Source: a bacterium
Lineage (GTDB): Bacteria > Patescibacteriota > Microgenomatia > UBA1406 > GWC2-37-13
Assembly (NCBI GenBank): GCA_021825445.1
Contig: JAKAHA010000008.1
Span: forward strand, 1-45,174
Direction: 5' to 3'
Length of the DNA: 45,174 nt
Shown: one piece after another, positions 20,577 to 28,547 of the stretch
How the letters are laid out: the number at the start of each line of letters is the position of its first letter
Position numbering within the stretch: the stretch's first letter is position 1
Made by a program: the position numbers and the translations under genes
The notes under the pieces: generated by a model
Databases searched by the model: none
What the model was told of the DNA's origin: nothing
What the model saw: the letters and a program-made list of their open reading frames with translations, nothing else

Positions 20577-22412
20577 TTATACATGTAAAGGATGTTTGAC
20601 TTCACTTGACATGAGTAGAGTAGTATTTGTTACTTCTTGAGCTAATGAGCCTGAAATATTCTTAGCCAGTATTTCTAAATTTCCTGTAAAGCCGTCAATC
20701 TTATTTTCAAGAGCAATAATAGTGATGGCTTTTATAAAAAATAGTTCTCTTTGATATTCATTAGGGTGATTTTTTTTGACTTTATCTAAATGATCCTTTA
20801 AAACTTTGCTAGGCTTTATTTTTCCATTTTTTGTTTTTGAAATCAAATCGTTAAATCTTCTAAATAAACTCATTTGAAAATTATAAACGTTTTTTGCAGG
20901 TTCTCTTGGTTTTTTTATATTCTTATTAAACTCTAGAAGAAGTTGTTCAACGATATTAATGCTTGTTGGAGTATTAATATCTTCTATTTTGAAACCTATC
21001 ATAAGATTATCAAATAATTCTGGAGTTAATTTATTCCTAAAACTAATTGTATTTCCTTCAAGCCCTATGGAAGTTGATAAATGTTTTTCACCGGACAAAG
21101 CAGAGACAAAAGAATGCAAATAAACACCCTCAAATTTTTTGTCAGTATTTGCTCCGAGTGAAGATATTTGTGAGTATATATCAGTCGCATTTCCAAGATC
21201 TGGAGCGAGTGCACTAGCTCCAACTCTAGCAAACGATCGGTGGTTCTGAGCGGCTAAATACAGTTTTGAAATATGACCTAGCCCGAGATTGGCATAGAAA
21301 TTAGTTTGTTTGGTAGCTTCTAATAATTTCATTTTGATTTCATCAATCAAGCCCCGATTTTTCTCTGGTAAAAAATTTGGATCAATCAACTTTTTTACCA
21401 TGCTTGCAACATTTGGAGCTAATGCGAGACTCAATCGATATTCAGAATTTATCGGTTGGACGCAAATCGTTGATTTTCCTCCAAATTCAGATTCGCTTAA
21501 AAAAGAAACAAGATGACTAATGCCAAAAGGAGGAGTTAATAAATTAATTAAGATATTTATTTGTTCATCATTAAACTTCATTCCATCGCTTTTAAGAATT
21601 TCTTTGAGAGCCTTCTTTAATGGCTCTTGAAAATAATCATTGATTGTTTTTATATGGGGTTTTATTTTATCAAAATCAAGTTTTCTAAAAGAGACAATGT
21701 CTGTAAGCCCAAGCTCATCGACTGCTTCTGACTTCTTATCTTTTGCCGGATAAATAAAGTATCCTTTTTTAATTTCTTCGTTTTTTGTTCCAACGACTTT
21801 TCCGACGGCAAAAGCCATCGCTTTTGCCTCAGCCCCATCAACAGGACCATGGGAGTGCATAATCTCAAGCGTTTTTGAACTATTATCAAAAACCAAATGA
21901 GCAAAAGCCCGACCTTCATCAGCTCGTTTTTTGTATATTTCCGAAGTTTTGTCACCATCTGAAATCGAGAGGACAAACATGGGTGGGTCATCACCGTTAT
22001 GAATAAAAGTTGTAGGATCGTCTTTGTAAGATTCAGGATGAGCTAAATAATTATCCAACTCTGCTTGATTAAAAGATAATATTTTGTTGATAGTTTCATC
22101 AAAATATTTTCCATCTTTATTCATTACTCTTACCTTGAAATTCATTTCGCTATTATTGAATAATAATTTGCGGTCATGGACGACTCCATTCTCAATCCAT
22201 ATTGACATGTCATGATTCTGACTGTCTAAAGATAAAGCTTCGGTAACTCCAAGTTTCTTCAGATTTTTGTCAAATTTTATTTTTTCCAATGCTTGTTCAG
22301 CTTGTAATTTAACCATCTCTCGGTCTCTAATATTTCCAGTCCGAGGAATTGGTTTATTTGATCCACTCAGATCGTGATTAGTAGTAGCATATTTTGATAA
22401 ATTAGCAGTCAT
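20577..22412 (-). CDS. Large hypothetical protein, 611 aa
   Basis: No family recognised. It has no signal peptide or membrane helix. Recognisable stretches: DGDKTSEIYKKRADEGRAFAHLVFD (near 172-196), LEIMHSHGPVDGAEAKAMAFAVG and AHPESYKDDPTTFIHNGDDPPMFVL. HSHGPVDGAEA may be part of a metal or substrate site but is not diagnostic. A weak ribosome binding site (TTGGAG) stands 6 nt before the ATG. It follows the 146-aa gene by 27 nt on the same strand and is likely co-transcribed. The last codons overlap the -10 region of the next gene (TACATGTATAATG). Confidence 0.6.
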   Translation of the reverse strand: MTANLSKYATTNHDLSGSNKPIPRTGNIRDREMVKLQAEQALEKIKFDKNLKKLGVTEALSLDSQNHDMSIWIENGVVHDRKLLFNNSEMNFKVRVMNKDGKYFDETINKILSFNQAELDNYLAHPESYKDDPTTFIHNGDDPPMFVLSISDGDKTSEIYKKRADEGRAFAHLVFDNSSKTLEIMHSHGPVDGAEAKAMAFAVGKVVGTKNEEIKKGYFIYPAKDKKSEAVDELGLTDIVSFRKLDFDKIKPHIKTINDYFQEPLKKALKEILKSDGMKFNDEQINILINLLTPPFGISHLVSFLSESEFGGKSTICVQPINSEYRLSLALAPNVASMVKKLIDPNFLPEKNRGLIDEIKMKLLEATKQTNFYANLGLGHISKLYLAAQNHRSFARVGASALAPDLGNATDIYSQISSLGANTDKKFEGVYLHSFVSALSGEKHLSTSIGLEGNTISFRNKLTPELFDNLMIGFKIEDINTPTSINIVEQLLLEFNKNIKKPREPAKNVYNFQMSLFRRFNDLISKTKNGKIKPSKVLKDHLDKVKKNHPNEYQRELFFIKAITIIALENKIDGFTGNLEILAKNISGSLAQEVTNTTLLMSSEVKHPLHV

Positions 22413-22439
22413 TTCGACTCCAAGTTGAGCTAATCCTTT

Positions 22440-22880
22440 TTAGAGGGCGAGTGCCGGAGACATATCCGAATCTTTGACAAACATATCATGATAATGGACT
22501 CCATCAACTCCGGTGATTTTGGTATTATTTGTTTTGTCTTTACTCTCATCAATTAATTTTTGAAACCAAAAACTTTCTTTATTTTCATTTTTATCCATCA
22601 TCTTAAGAGTAGAAACTAATATTTTATTAGCATTTTTTTCGCTACCAGCAAGTTCGCAAAAAGTTTTCCACCAGCTGGCATTATGAATCGTTGATTGATC
22701 CGCGTATTTAAAATTTAAGGTTATCAATTGTAGAACAAGGTCAGGAGATACTTTAGCAATTCTCGTCATTTTGTATGGAGAAGTAATTAAGTCATTCAAA
22801 AGATTGTTTATGGTTTGCGTTTTGGGATTTTTTATTGGTTGTTCAAATCTTTTAGCATTCAACAAAGCATGCTCGCTCAT
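22440..22880 (-). CDS. Hypothetical protein, 146 aa
   Basis: Mostly helical and soluble; contains WWKTFCELAGSEKNANKILVSTLKMMDKN and ends in GVDGVHYHDMFVKDSDMSPALAL. Family unknown. TATAAT ends 6 nt before the ATG, a leaderless signal, so it leads the two-gene unit with the 611-aa protein. Both are probably partners in one unknown function. Confidence 0.6.
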   Translation of the reverse strand: MSEHALLNAKRFEQPIKNPKTQTINNLLNDLITSPYKMTRIAKVSPDLVLQLITLNFKYADQSTIHNASWWKTFCELAGSEKNANKILVSTLKMMDKNENKESFWFQKLIDESKDKTNNTKITGVDGVHYHDMFVKDSDMSPALAL

Positions 22881-22925
22881 TTTTAGATTATATCAAGATT
22901 CAAGATAGTATAATATCAATATCTT

Positions 22926-23009
22926 GCCGCAGTGGCGGAATTGGCATACGCGCACGGTTCAGAACCGTGTCCCAGCAATGGGGTAGAGGTTCAACTCCTC
23001 TCTGTGGCA
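22926..23009 (+). tRNA. tRNA-Leu(CAG)
   Basis: Class II. Acceptor GCCGCAG/CTGTGGC (one G-U), anticodon stem CACGG/CCGTG, loop TTCAGAA, variable arm TCCCAGCAATGGGG, T-arm GAGGTTCAACTCCTC, discriminator A. It heads a cluster of three tRNAs. Confidence 0.93.
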
Positions 23010-23011
23010 CA

Positions 23012-23093
23012 GGAGGTATCGCCTAGTGGTATGGCACAGGTTTGCTAAACCTGCGTCCGAAAGGACTCGTGGGTTCGATCCCCACTACCTCCG
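23012..23093 (+). tRNA. tRNA-Ser(GCU)
   Basis: Acceptor GGAGGTA/TACCTCC, anticodon stem CAGGT/ACCTG, loop TTGCTAA, variable arm GTCCGAAAGGAC, T-arm GTGGGTTCGATCCCCAC, discriminator G. It reads AGC and AGU. It begins 2 nt after tRNA-Leu. Confidence 0.95.
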
Positions 23094-23133
23094 CAACGTA
23101 AAAAATTCCGAATACAACGGAATTTTAACGTTG
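23094..23133. terminator. Hairpin after tRNA-Ser(GCU)
   Basis: CAACGTAAAAAATTCCG pairs with CGGAATTTTAACGTTG, nearly perfect over 16 bp, with loop AATACAA. It directly follows the discriminator base of tRNA-Ser. It is not followed by a T run, so it may mark the end of the precursor for processing rather than an intrinsic terminator. Confidence 0.6.
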
Positions 23134-23135
23134 CT

Positions 23136-23167
23136 GGGACGTTTCCCGCTAAGCGGGATTACGTCCC
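23136..23167. repeat. GGGACGT...ACGTCCC palindrome
   Basis: GGGACGT and ACGTCCC enclose CCCGCTAAGCGGG, giving a nested stem. It lies between the second and third tRNA genes and is another short palindrome type. Confidence 0.8.
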
Positions 23168-23212
23168 GCCTTCATTACTCTTTCACCAAAAACATAATAT
23201 AATTACTTTATT

Positions 23213-23299
23213 GGAGAGGTGACCGAGCGGTTTATGGTAACAGTTTACTAAACTGTCGACCCTTTACGGGGTCCGGGGGTTCGAATCCCCCTCTCTCCG
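23213..23299 (+). tRNA. tRNA-Ser with anticodon ACU
   Basis: Class II. Acceptor GGAGAGG/TCTCTCC (last pair G-U), anticodon stem ACAGT/ACTGT, loop TTACTAA, so anticodon ACT at 23247-23249. Variable arm GACCCTTTACGGGGTC, T-arm GGGGGTTCGAATCCCCC, discriminator G. All stems pair well, so it is not an evident pseudogene. The usual isoacceptor is GCU, present just upstream; A34 would read AGU, and inosine there would also read AGA (Arg). Confidence 0.85.
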
Positions 23300-23383
23300 C
23301 CTTTGCCTCGCCGAATCCCGACTGAGTCGGGAGAAGGAGGGCTTTCATAAAAAAACACTTTAATTTTATGTAAAATATAAACA

Positions 23384-24373
23384 ATGATTAATTATCAAGA
23401 GTCTCAAAAGATATTAGCTGAGATAAAAAAATCAAAAAACATTCTCATCAACGTCCATCGCAATCCAGATCTTGACTCGGTTGGTTCGGCAACGGCTTTA
23501 TACCAGGCTTTGATTAAGATGGGAAAAAAGGTAACTTTAATCTGTCCTCATGAAATTCCAGAAAATTTTAAATTTATGAAAGGGGCGGAATTTGTTCAAA
23601 CGGTTGATTTTAAAACATGGGCGGGTACAAGACCCGCCCCTACAGATTCGTTTTTAATTCTCGATTCTGGATCATACGACATTGTGACAGGAAGCAAAGA
23701 AATCGATCTTCCACCAATAAAAAAAATCGTTATCGATCATCATCTGACAAATAAATGGACAGACTACGTTTGTCGACTATTGGATACTAAAGCTTCATCG
23801 ACCGCCGAGATAATTTATCGCTTACTTTCAGATTGGGGAGTGGAGATTGATGAAGATATTTCAACATCGCTTCTTTCTGGAAATGCAGGCGATACTGTAT
23901 TTTTTAAGTATCCAAAAGATCCGACCGTAACATTTGCTATCGTTTCTGAGTTTATGAAAATGGGTGCTAAATATAATTTATTGATTGAAAAATTTAACGA
24001 TTCTTTAAGTTTTGGTTTTGTGCAACTACTGGGAGAGCTTATTAGAAACATGAAACAAGAAAGTGCACCAATTGGAAAATTTGTCTGGTCGGCGGTTAAT
24101 TATAAAACTTACGAAAAATGTGGAAAACCAAGAGGTGCACGGGAAACCGTTGCGGACAGTTTTTTCAGAAGTATAAAGGATATGGATTTTGGGATTGCAA
24201 TGGTTGAGGATGAGCCTGGGAGAGTATCGATGAGTTTTCGTTCAAAAGGAGACTTTGATGTTTCAAAGATTGCCGAGAAATTTGGAGGCGGAGGGCACAA
24301 AAACGCAGCTGGGGCAAATGCAAAGGGAGAATTTAATAAAAAAATAAAAGAAATAATAAGAATATTGTCTTAA
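23384..24373 (+). CDS. DHH-family phosphoesterase (NrnA-like)
   Basis: 329 residues, usual NrnA size. Motifs: INVHRNPDLDSVGSA (H25, D29, D31), LILDSG, VIDHHLTNK, and C-terminal DHHA1 GGGGHKNAAG. NrnA-type enzymes degrade nanoRNA of two to five nucleotides and dephosphorylate pAp. Residues about 79-88 (TWAGTRPAPTD) come from a palindromic insertion between strand and motif II. A -10 box TATGTAAAAT ends 7 nt before the ATG. It follows the tRNA cluster by 84 nt. Confidence 0.9.
   Translation: MINYQESQKILAEIKKSKNILINVHRNPDLDSVGSATALYQALIKMGKKVTLICPHEIPENFKFMKGAEFVQTVDFKTWAGTRPAPTDSFLILDSGSYDIVTGSKEIDLPPIKKIVIDHHLTNKWTDYVCRLLDTKASSTAEIIYRLLSDWGVEIDEDISTSLLSGNAGDTVFFKYPKDPTVTFAIVSEFMKMGAKYNLLIEKFNDSLSFGFVQLLGELIRNMKQESAPIGKFVWSAVNYKTYEKCGKPRGARETVADSFFRSIKDMDFGIAMVEDEPGRVSMSFRSKGDFDVSKIAEKFGGGGHKNAAGANAKGEFNKKIKEIIRILS
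23619..23643. repeat. GGGCGGGTACAAGACCCGCC palindrome in DHH gene
   Basis: A hairpin of GGGCGGGT / ACCCGCCC with end CCTAC, encoding AGTRPAPT in frame. It is a member of the GTAGGG/CCCCTAC family with the left GTAG missing. Confidence 0.9.
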
Positions 24374-24376
24374 TCG

Positions 24377-25309
24377 TTATCTATAGTAAACATCATCATA
24401 GTAGGGACAATAAAATTTGTTTTTTTCAACAACTGGTTGACCGTTTAGCGTATAGAATGTTGCCTTTCTTCCCATGATATTTACATTATAAACTTTTTGT
24501 TCTTTTCCTAGGCAAATGAACCTATCTCCAGCAGTATCAAATGTTTCAATTGCACAATATTTATTAAATATACATTTAACATTACTTCCTATATTTTTAC
24601 AATTTATATGGTACTTTCCGCAATCGCTATCGGTCTTCCCAATTTTATTTAAGTTTTGATCATAGCAACTTCCTTTAGCTACGTTAATTGTTTGATTGCT
24701 TACAACATCACACACGTTTTTTCTACTTGCACTACTGTTATAATTTGCGTCAGGATTAAGAATATTATCTGAGGAAATACTTGGTTTGCACTTAGATAGT
24801 TTTGGTGGTGAACTTGAGTTAAAATCTGAGCAGTATCGATTATTTGCTTCAGCCACTGCCTTTGCCTCAACACAACATCGGATATTTTTAGGAGTAGTAT
24901 TTATTTTCGTCCAGCTAAAATAGGGATTTTGAACATCTCTAGTTTTTATGTATCCAGCAGAACATTTAGGAGAATTAAAAGTATCTTTTATCTCAAATGC
25001 CACAAATTGGCTTTCAGTAATTGCACCATAGCTTGGATATCCAGTCACATCGTAAACATTAAGACCATAAATGATACTATTTTGATTAGCTAGGTCTTTT
25101 CGACAAGCATCTTTTTGTAGGTCGGTTGCCCTTCGTATTCTTCTTGTATATTTCTTAGTTGTGGATGAAGCTTTAGTTGACATTGAGGTCTTCTGATTTG
25201 TAATCATTCTTGAAATAGAAAGGGTAAAAACAATCACACCAAGGACAAAAAATATTGCAAGAATAGTTTTAAAATTAAGTTTCTGCGAAGATCTGCGATA
25301 TTTCCTCAT
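24377..25309 (-). CDS. Cys-rich extracellular protein with N-terminal anchor
   Basis: 310 residues. A basic N-terminus (MRKYRRSSQK) precedes one membrane helix (about 15-34), then an extracellular part with 14 cysteines (e.g. NIRCCVEAK, GSCYDQ, SDCGKYHINCKNI, RFICLGKEQ, FYCPYYDD). The even Cys number suggests seven disulphides. No known domain. Positive charges in 52-62 (KKYTRRIRRATD) may interact with the envelope. It is probably a structural or binding protein of the cell surface. It converges with the DHH gene, 3 nt apart. Confidence 0.65.
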   Translation of the reverse strand: MRKYRRSSQKLNFKTILAIFFVLGVIVFTLSISRMITNQKTSMSTKASSTTKKYTRRIRRATDLQKDACRKDLANQNSIIYGLNVYDVTGYPSYGAITESQFVAFEIKDTFNSPKCSAGYIKTRDVQNPYFSWTKINTTPKNIRCCVEAKAVAEANNRYCSDFNSSSPPKLSKCKPSISSDNILNPDANYNSSASRKNVCDVVSNQTINVAKGSCYDQNLNKIGKTDSDCGKYHINCKNIGSNVKCIFNKYCAIETFDTAGDRFICLGKEQKVYNVNIMGRKATFYTLNGQPVVEKNKFYCPYYDDVYYR

Positions 25310-25354
25310 GGTAAAAAAAGACTAACAAAAAAAATTTGAAAACACAATAGGAAT

Positions 25355-25726
25355 TTATTTCTCAATCTTTTTAATTATTTTTTCCACTTCTCGATCATTA
25401 ATTTCATGATGTGGTCCACGATGAGAGAGAAGGGCTCCGGAAAATGTTTTTGGAATATGCATGAGTTCGTGAATTAATGTTTTAATTTTTTCACGATCAG
25501 ACAATTTTTCAAAATGTTGATTGATAATCTCAATTATATAAGTGGGCGGGAGACCTGCCACTTCATGAAATAGGCGAGACATACCCCAGATACGGGCATA
25601 GGCTCTGGTTTTTGCATCAAAACTACGGATACACCAGATCTGATTTGGTTTAATGTGAGTAAATTTTAATTCTTTAATCAGAACTCGGATTTGCTTCTTG
25701 ATTTCTGGAGCAAGTTTGTATTTCAT
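25355..25726 (-). CDS. Putative HELMH zinc metallopeptidase
   Basis: 123 residues from the ATG at 25726 (MKYKLAPEIKKQ). TATAAT ends 6 nt before it; an in-frame TTG five codons earlier is inside that box. The motif LIHELMHIP has HExxH with the later GALLSHRGPHHEIND giving extra His ligands. This arrangement resembles the small phage-type metallopeptidases, which have HEL(x)HI and a GLxxH tail. It could be a protein-processing enzyme or a ligand-binding relative. It is divergent from the DUF2207 gene. Confidence 0.7.
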   Translation of the reverse strand: MKYKLAPEIKKQIRVLIKELKFTHIKPNQIWCIRSFDAKTRAYARIWGMSRLFHEVAGLPPTYIIEIINQHFEKLSDREKIKTLIHELMHIPKTFSGALLSHRGPHHEINDREVEKIIKKIEK

Positions 25727-25739
25727 CCAGTCATTATAC

Positions 25740-25767
25740 AAGGTCAGTCCTTATAAGGACTGACCTT
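25740..25767. repeat. Perfect 28-nt palindrome AAGGTCAGTCC...GGACTGACCTT
   Basis: It lies between two divergent genes, close to both -10 boxes (TATAAT on the minus strand, TATGGTATTAT on the plus strand). It could serve as an operator, or be only another copy of the repeat seen at 4044. Confidence 0.9.
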
Positions 25768-25788
25768 ATTTATGGTATTATTTTAATA

Positions 25789-27567
25789 ATGAAAAAAATA
25801 TTATTGACAATAATGTTATTGGTTATGGGTTATGGGTTATTTGGACAATCTGTCGACGCACAGATAGATGATATCCAACCTGATCAGGTAAAAGTTTATA
25901 AATTTACAAATAGTGAAACAACAAGTTATTCAGAGATAACTGACGAACACATAAGATCTTTTGATTCAAATATTATTATCAACAAAGATGGGACGATTGA
26001 TGTTCGTGAAACAATAGCATATGATTTTGATACTTTACAAAAACATGGAATTTATCGGGACATTGACTTCATAAAAACAAATCAAGAGGGAAAAAAATTT
26101 CAGTTAGATTTTGAAAATTTTTCTGTAGAAGATGAAAACGGAAATAATTATAATTTTACAACTTCAACTATCGATGAAAAAAGTATTCGTTTGAAGATAG
26201 GGGATGCTAACCGCTTTGTAACAAGAATAAAAAACTACGTTATTTCTTATAAAGTTTCGGGTGCCCTTACATATTTTTCAGATCATGATGAGCTTTACTG
26301 GAACGTAAATGGTAATCGGTGGACTGTGCCAACCTTTGTACTAACCTCGGAGGTTAGTACGCCGCCTGGCATAAAAAAAGAGGATGTCAAGTCTGTCTGT
26401 TATACCGGTGCTTACGGGTCAAAAGAAAGTTTGTGTTCTACCGAATTACTATATCAGAGCGATAGCACCAAGATAGTAACTAAAAATAATAATAGAGTTT
26501 TAGCAAGTGGAGAAGGGATGAGTATTGTAATTAGTTTTCCAAAAAATATCGTAGCAGTACTTGAGCCGAAAGAGTTTGTATCTTTTTTTGATACTTTTTT
26601 TGGGAAATTAATATTGGGACTAATTGGGCTTGTTGGGCTAATTTGGTATATGTTTTTGCCATTCTACATAGTTTACCGCTGGATACGTTATGGAAGAGAT
26701 CCTAAATCAGGAGTTGGTGTCACCACCGCTTGGTTTGATCCGCCAAAAACTCAAGATGGAAAAAGATTTTTGACTCCTGGGGAAGTGGGAACGCTGGGCG
26801 ACGAAACTGTTGATATGAAAGACATAACAGCCTCAATAGTTGATCTGGCAAGACGAGGATATCTTGTAATTGATGAAAGAAAGAAGGGGGACTTCTTTTT
26901 AATAAAAAAGAAAAATATTGATAGTAGTTTATTAACTTATGAAAAAAGCATTATAACTGAATTTTTTGGAAGCAAAAAAGAAATAAGAATTAAAGATCAG
27001 GAACTTTCATCAGAAGTTGCGCAAATAAAAAATGAAATGTATGAGCAGGTAGTCGAAGATAAATTGTTTGACAAAAATCCACAAACAACACGGACGGGAT
27101 ATTTTGTACTGGCTGGTTTTGCTTTATTTTCCGGAAATTTTTTCCTGGCGATTATTGCGTTCTTTTTTGGAAGAGCGATGCCAAGAAAAACAGTATTTGG
27201 AGTTGAGGCAAAAAATGTTTCTTTTTCACTGAAAAACTTTTTAACAAGTCAAAGGCGACAGTTGGAATTTCAAGCAGACAAACAGTTGATGTTTGAACGA
27301 CTATTGCCTTTTGCGATTGCATTTGGGGTTGAAAAAATCTGGGCAAAGAGATTTGAAAATCTGAATATTGCACAGCCTAATTGGTATCGTAGTTATTCAT
27401 CAACGAATTTCAATAGTTATTTGTTGGTCAGTAGTTTAAATTCTTCTTTTAGGTCACTTAGTACCGCAGCAACGCCAACCAGATCTTCAAGTGGATTTTC
27501 AAGCGGAGGCGGGGGTGGTGGATTTTCAGGTGGAGGTGGTGGCGGAGGAGGCGGTGGGAGTTGGTGA
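25789..27567 (+). CDS. DUF2207 membrane protein with Gly-rich C-terminus
   Basis: 592 residues. Signal peptide 1-24; extracytoplasmic DUF2207-like beta domain (about 45-250: IINKDGTIDVRETIAYDFDTLQKHGIYRDI), then a helix near 265-290 (WYMFLPFYIVYRWIRYGRDPKSG), a cytoplasmic winged-helix-like region, two helices near 430-460 and a tail of GGGGGFSGGG repeats ending SW. DUF2207 proteins are widespread envelope proteins of unknown function. A palindrome encodes LTSEVSTP near 184-191, and the signal peptide contains a heptamer array (LLVMGYGLF). The start has TATTAT about 7 nt upstream. Its stop lies 8 nt before tRNA-Trp. Confidence 0.88.
   Translation: MKKILLTIMLLVMGYGLFGQSVDAQIDDIQPDQVKVYKFTNSETTSYSEITDEHIRSFDSNIIINKDGTIDVRETIAYDFDTLQKHGIYRDIDFIKTNQEGKKFQLDFENFSVEDENGNNYNFTTSTIDEKSIRLKIGDANRFVTRIKNYVISYKVSGALTYFSDHDELYWNVNGNRWTVPTFVLTSEVSTPPGIKKEDVKSVCYTGAYGSKESLCSTELLYQSDSTKIVTKNNNRVLASGEGMSIVISFPKNIVAVLEPKEFVSFFDTFFGKLILGLIGLVGLIWYMFLPFYIVYRWIRYGRDPKSGVGVTTAWFDPPKTQDGKRFLTPGEVGTLGDETVDMKDITASIVDLARRGYLVIDERKKGDFFLIKKKNIDSSLLTYEKSIITEFFGSKKEIRIKDQELSSEVAQIKNEMYEQVVEDKLFDKNPQTTRTGYFVLAGFALFSGNFFLAIIAFFFGRAMPRKTVFGVEAKNVSFSLKNFLTSQRRQLEFQADKQLMFERLLPFAIAFGVEKIWAKRFENLNIAQPNWYRSYSSTNFNSYLLVSSLNSSFRSLSTAATPTRSSSGFSSGGGGGGFSGGGGGGGGGGSW
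25821..25840. repeat. GGTTATG heptamer array in signal peptide
   Basis: GGTTATG twice and GGTTAT once, in frame within the DUF2207 signal peptide, where hydrophobic residues are all that is needed. Confidence 0.75.
26338..26360. repeat. Perfect palindrome GTACTAACCTC..GAGGTTAGTAC
   Basis: A 23-nt perfect palindrome in the extracytoplasmic domain of the DUF2207 gene, read in frame. The same core is at 36501-36520 in a gap. Confidence 0.95.
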
Positions 27568-27575
27568 AAATCTTG

Positions 27576-27646
27576 CAGGGGCGGAAGGAATTGAACCCTC
27601 ATCTAATCTTTTGGAGAGATCTATTCTGCCGTTGAACTACGCCCCC
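27576..27646 (-). tRNA. tRNA-Trp(CCA)
   Basis: Minus strand. Acceptor GGGGGCG/CGCCCCT (first pair G-U), D-arm GTTCAACGGCAGAAT, anticodon stem GATCT/AGATT, loop CTCCAAA (anticodon CCA), T-arm GAGGGTTCAATTCCTTC, discriminator G. CCA is not encoded. Confidence 0.93.
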
Positions 27647-27726
27647 TATTTATTTTCTATACTCAATTATAGATAAAAACAAGCTCTAAAGCAATTTTAA
27701 CAGTGAAATGCTAAAATAAATATCAA

Positions 27727-27798
27727 GCTCCTGTAGTTTAACGGATAGAATAGAGGTTTGCGGAACCTCTGATAGCAGTTCAATTCTGCTCGGGAGCA
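27727..27798 (+). tRNA. tRNA-Arg(GCG)
   Basis: Acceptor GCTCCTG/CGGGAGC (one U-G), D-stem GTTT/GAAT region, anticodon stem GAGGT/ACCTC, loop TTGCGGA (anticodon GCG), T-arm AGCAGTTCAATTCTGCT, discriminator A. It reads CGC and CGU. Most bacteria use an ACG tRNA with inosine instead. It stands 4 nt before the MBL gene. Confidence 0.9.
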
Positions 27799-27802
27799 CA
27801 TT

Positions 27803-28546
27803 ATGAAAATCTATTTTCTCGGCACGAACGGTTGGTATTCGAGTCCAACGGGAGACACTCCTTGTATCTTAATCGACAGTAAAGATCATTATGTTATCTT
27901 TGACGCCGGAAATGGACTTTATAAGATCGATAAATATGTAAAAGAAGATAAGCCAATTTCACTTTTTCTTACTCATTTTCATATTGACCATATCTTAGGG
28001 CTTCATATTTTAAATAAATTTAATTTTAAACAGGGGATTGATATCTATTTTGCTAAAGACAGAAGAAAAGATTTTGAAATCTTTGTTAACCCGCCATACA
28101 CGATTGGAATTACTAAAAACAAAAAAAATATTTTATCGTTAAAAACAGAAATTAGATTACATGAACTTGAAGAAGGGGAGAGTATGAAAAAACTTTTTCA
28201 TGGGTTTACTAATCACGGATTTAGAATTGAGCTAGACGGAAAATCAATCGTTTACTCAGGCGATACAAAAATCGTTCCTGCAGGTTTATTACTAGCAAAA
28301 AATGCCGACCTACTCATTCATGAGTGTTCAAATATTATATCTCCCGCTAATGACGAGTGGGGTCATACCGATCCAATTCAAACGGCTCAATTTGCAAAAG
28401 ATGCGAACGTTAAAAAACTCGTTTTAACTCACTTTGGTGCACATTTATATAAAACGCTAGAGAAGCGAAAAGAGGCAGAAAAAATAGCCCAAAAAATTTT
28501 CCCAAATACAATTGCGGCTACTGATGAGTTAATATTGGAAATTTAA
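27803..28546 (+). CDS. MBL-fold metal-dependent hydrolase (RNase Z-like)
   Basis: 247 residues. Motif II THFHIDH (H58, H60, D62, H63), VFDAGNGLY with a metal-site Asp earlier, SGDT, LIHECS and KKLVLTHFGAH as later ligands. These mark a metallo-beta-lactamase-fold hydrolase of the RNase Z/phosphodiesterase group. The substrate is not certain: tRNA 3' ends, cyclic phosphodiesters or phosphonates. It starts 4 nt after tRNA-Arg(GCG), so it may be co-transcribed with it, which fits a role in tRNA 3' processing but does not prove it. Confidence 0.85.
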   Translation: MKIYFLGTNGWYSSPTGDTPCILIDSKDHYVIFDAGNGLYKIDKYVKEDKPISLFLTHFHIDHILGLHILNKFNFKQGIDIYFAKDRRKDFEIFVNPPYTIGITKNKKNILSLKTEIRLHELEEGESMKKLFHGFTNHGFRIELDGKSIVYSGDTKIVPAGLLLAKNADLLIHECSNIISPANDEWGHTDPIQTAQFAKDANVKKLVLTHFGAHLYKTLEKRKEAEKIAQKIFPNTIAATDELILEI

Positions 28547-28547
28547 A

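Noticed and set aside
23213-23299. Pseudo-tRNA
   Set aside because: All stems, the variable arm, T-loop and discriminator are intact; only the anticodon is unusual.
27417-27602. Pro-rich minus-strand frame
   Set aside because: It mirrors the Gly-rich tail of the DUF2207 protein and runs into tRNA-Trp.
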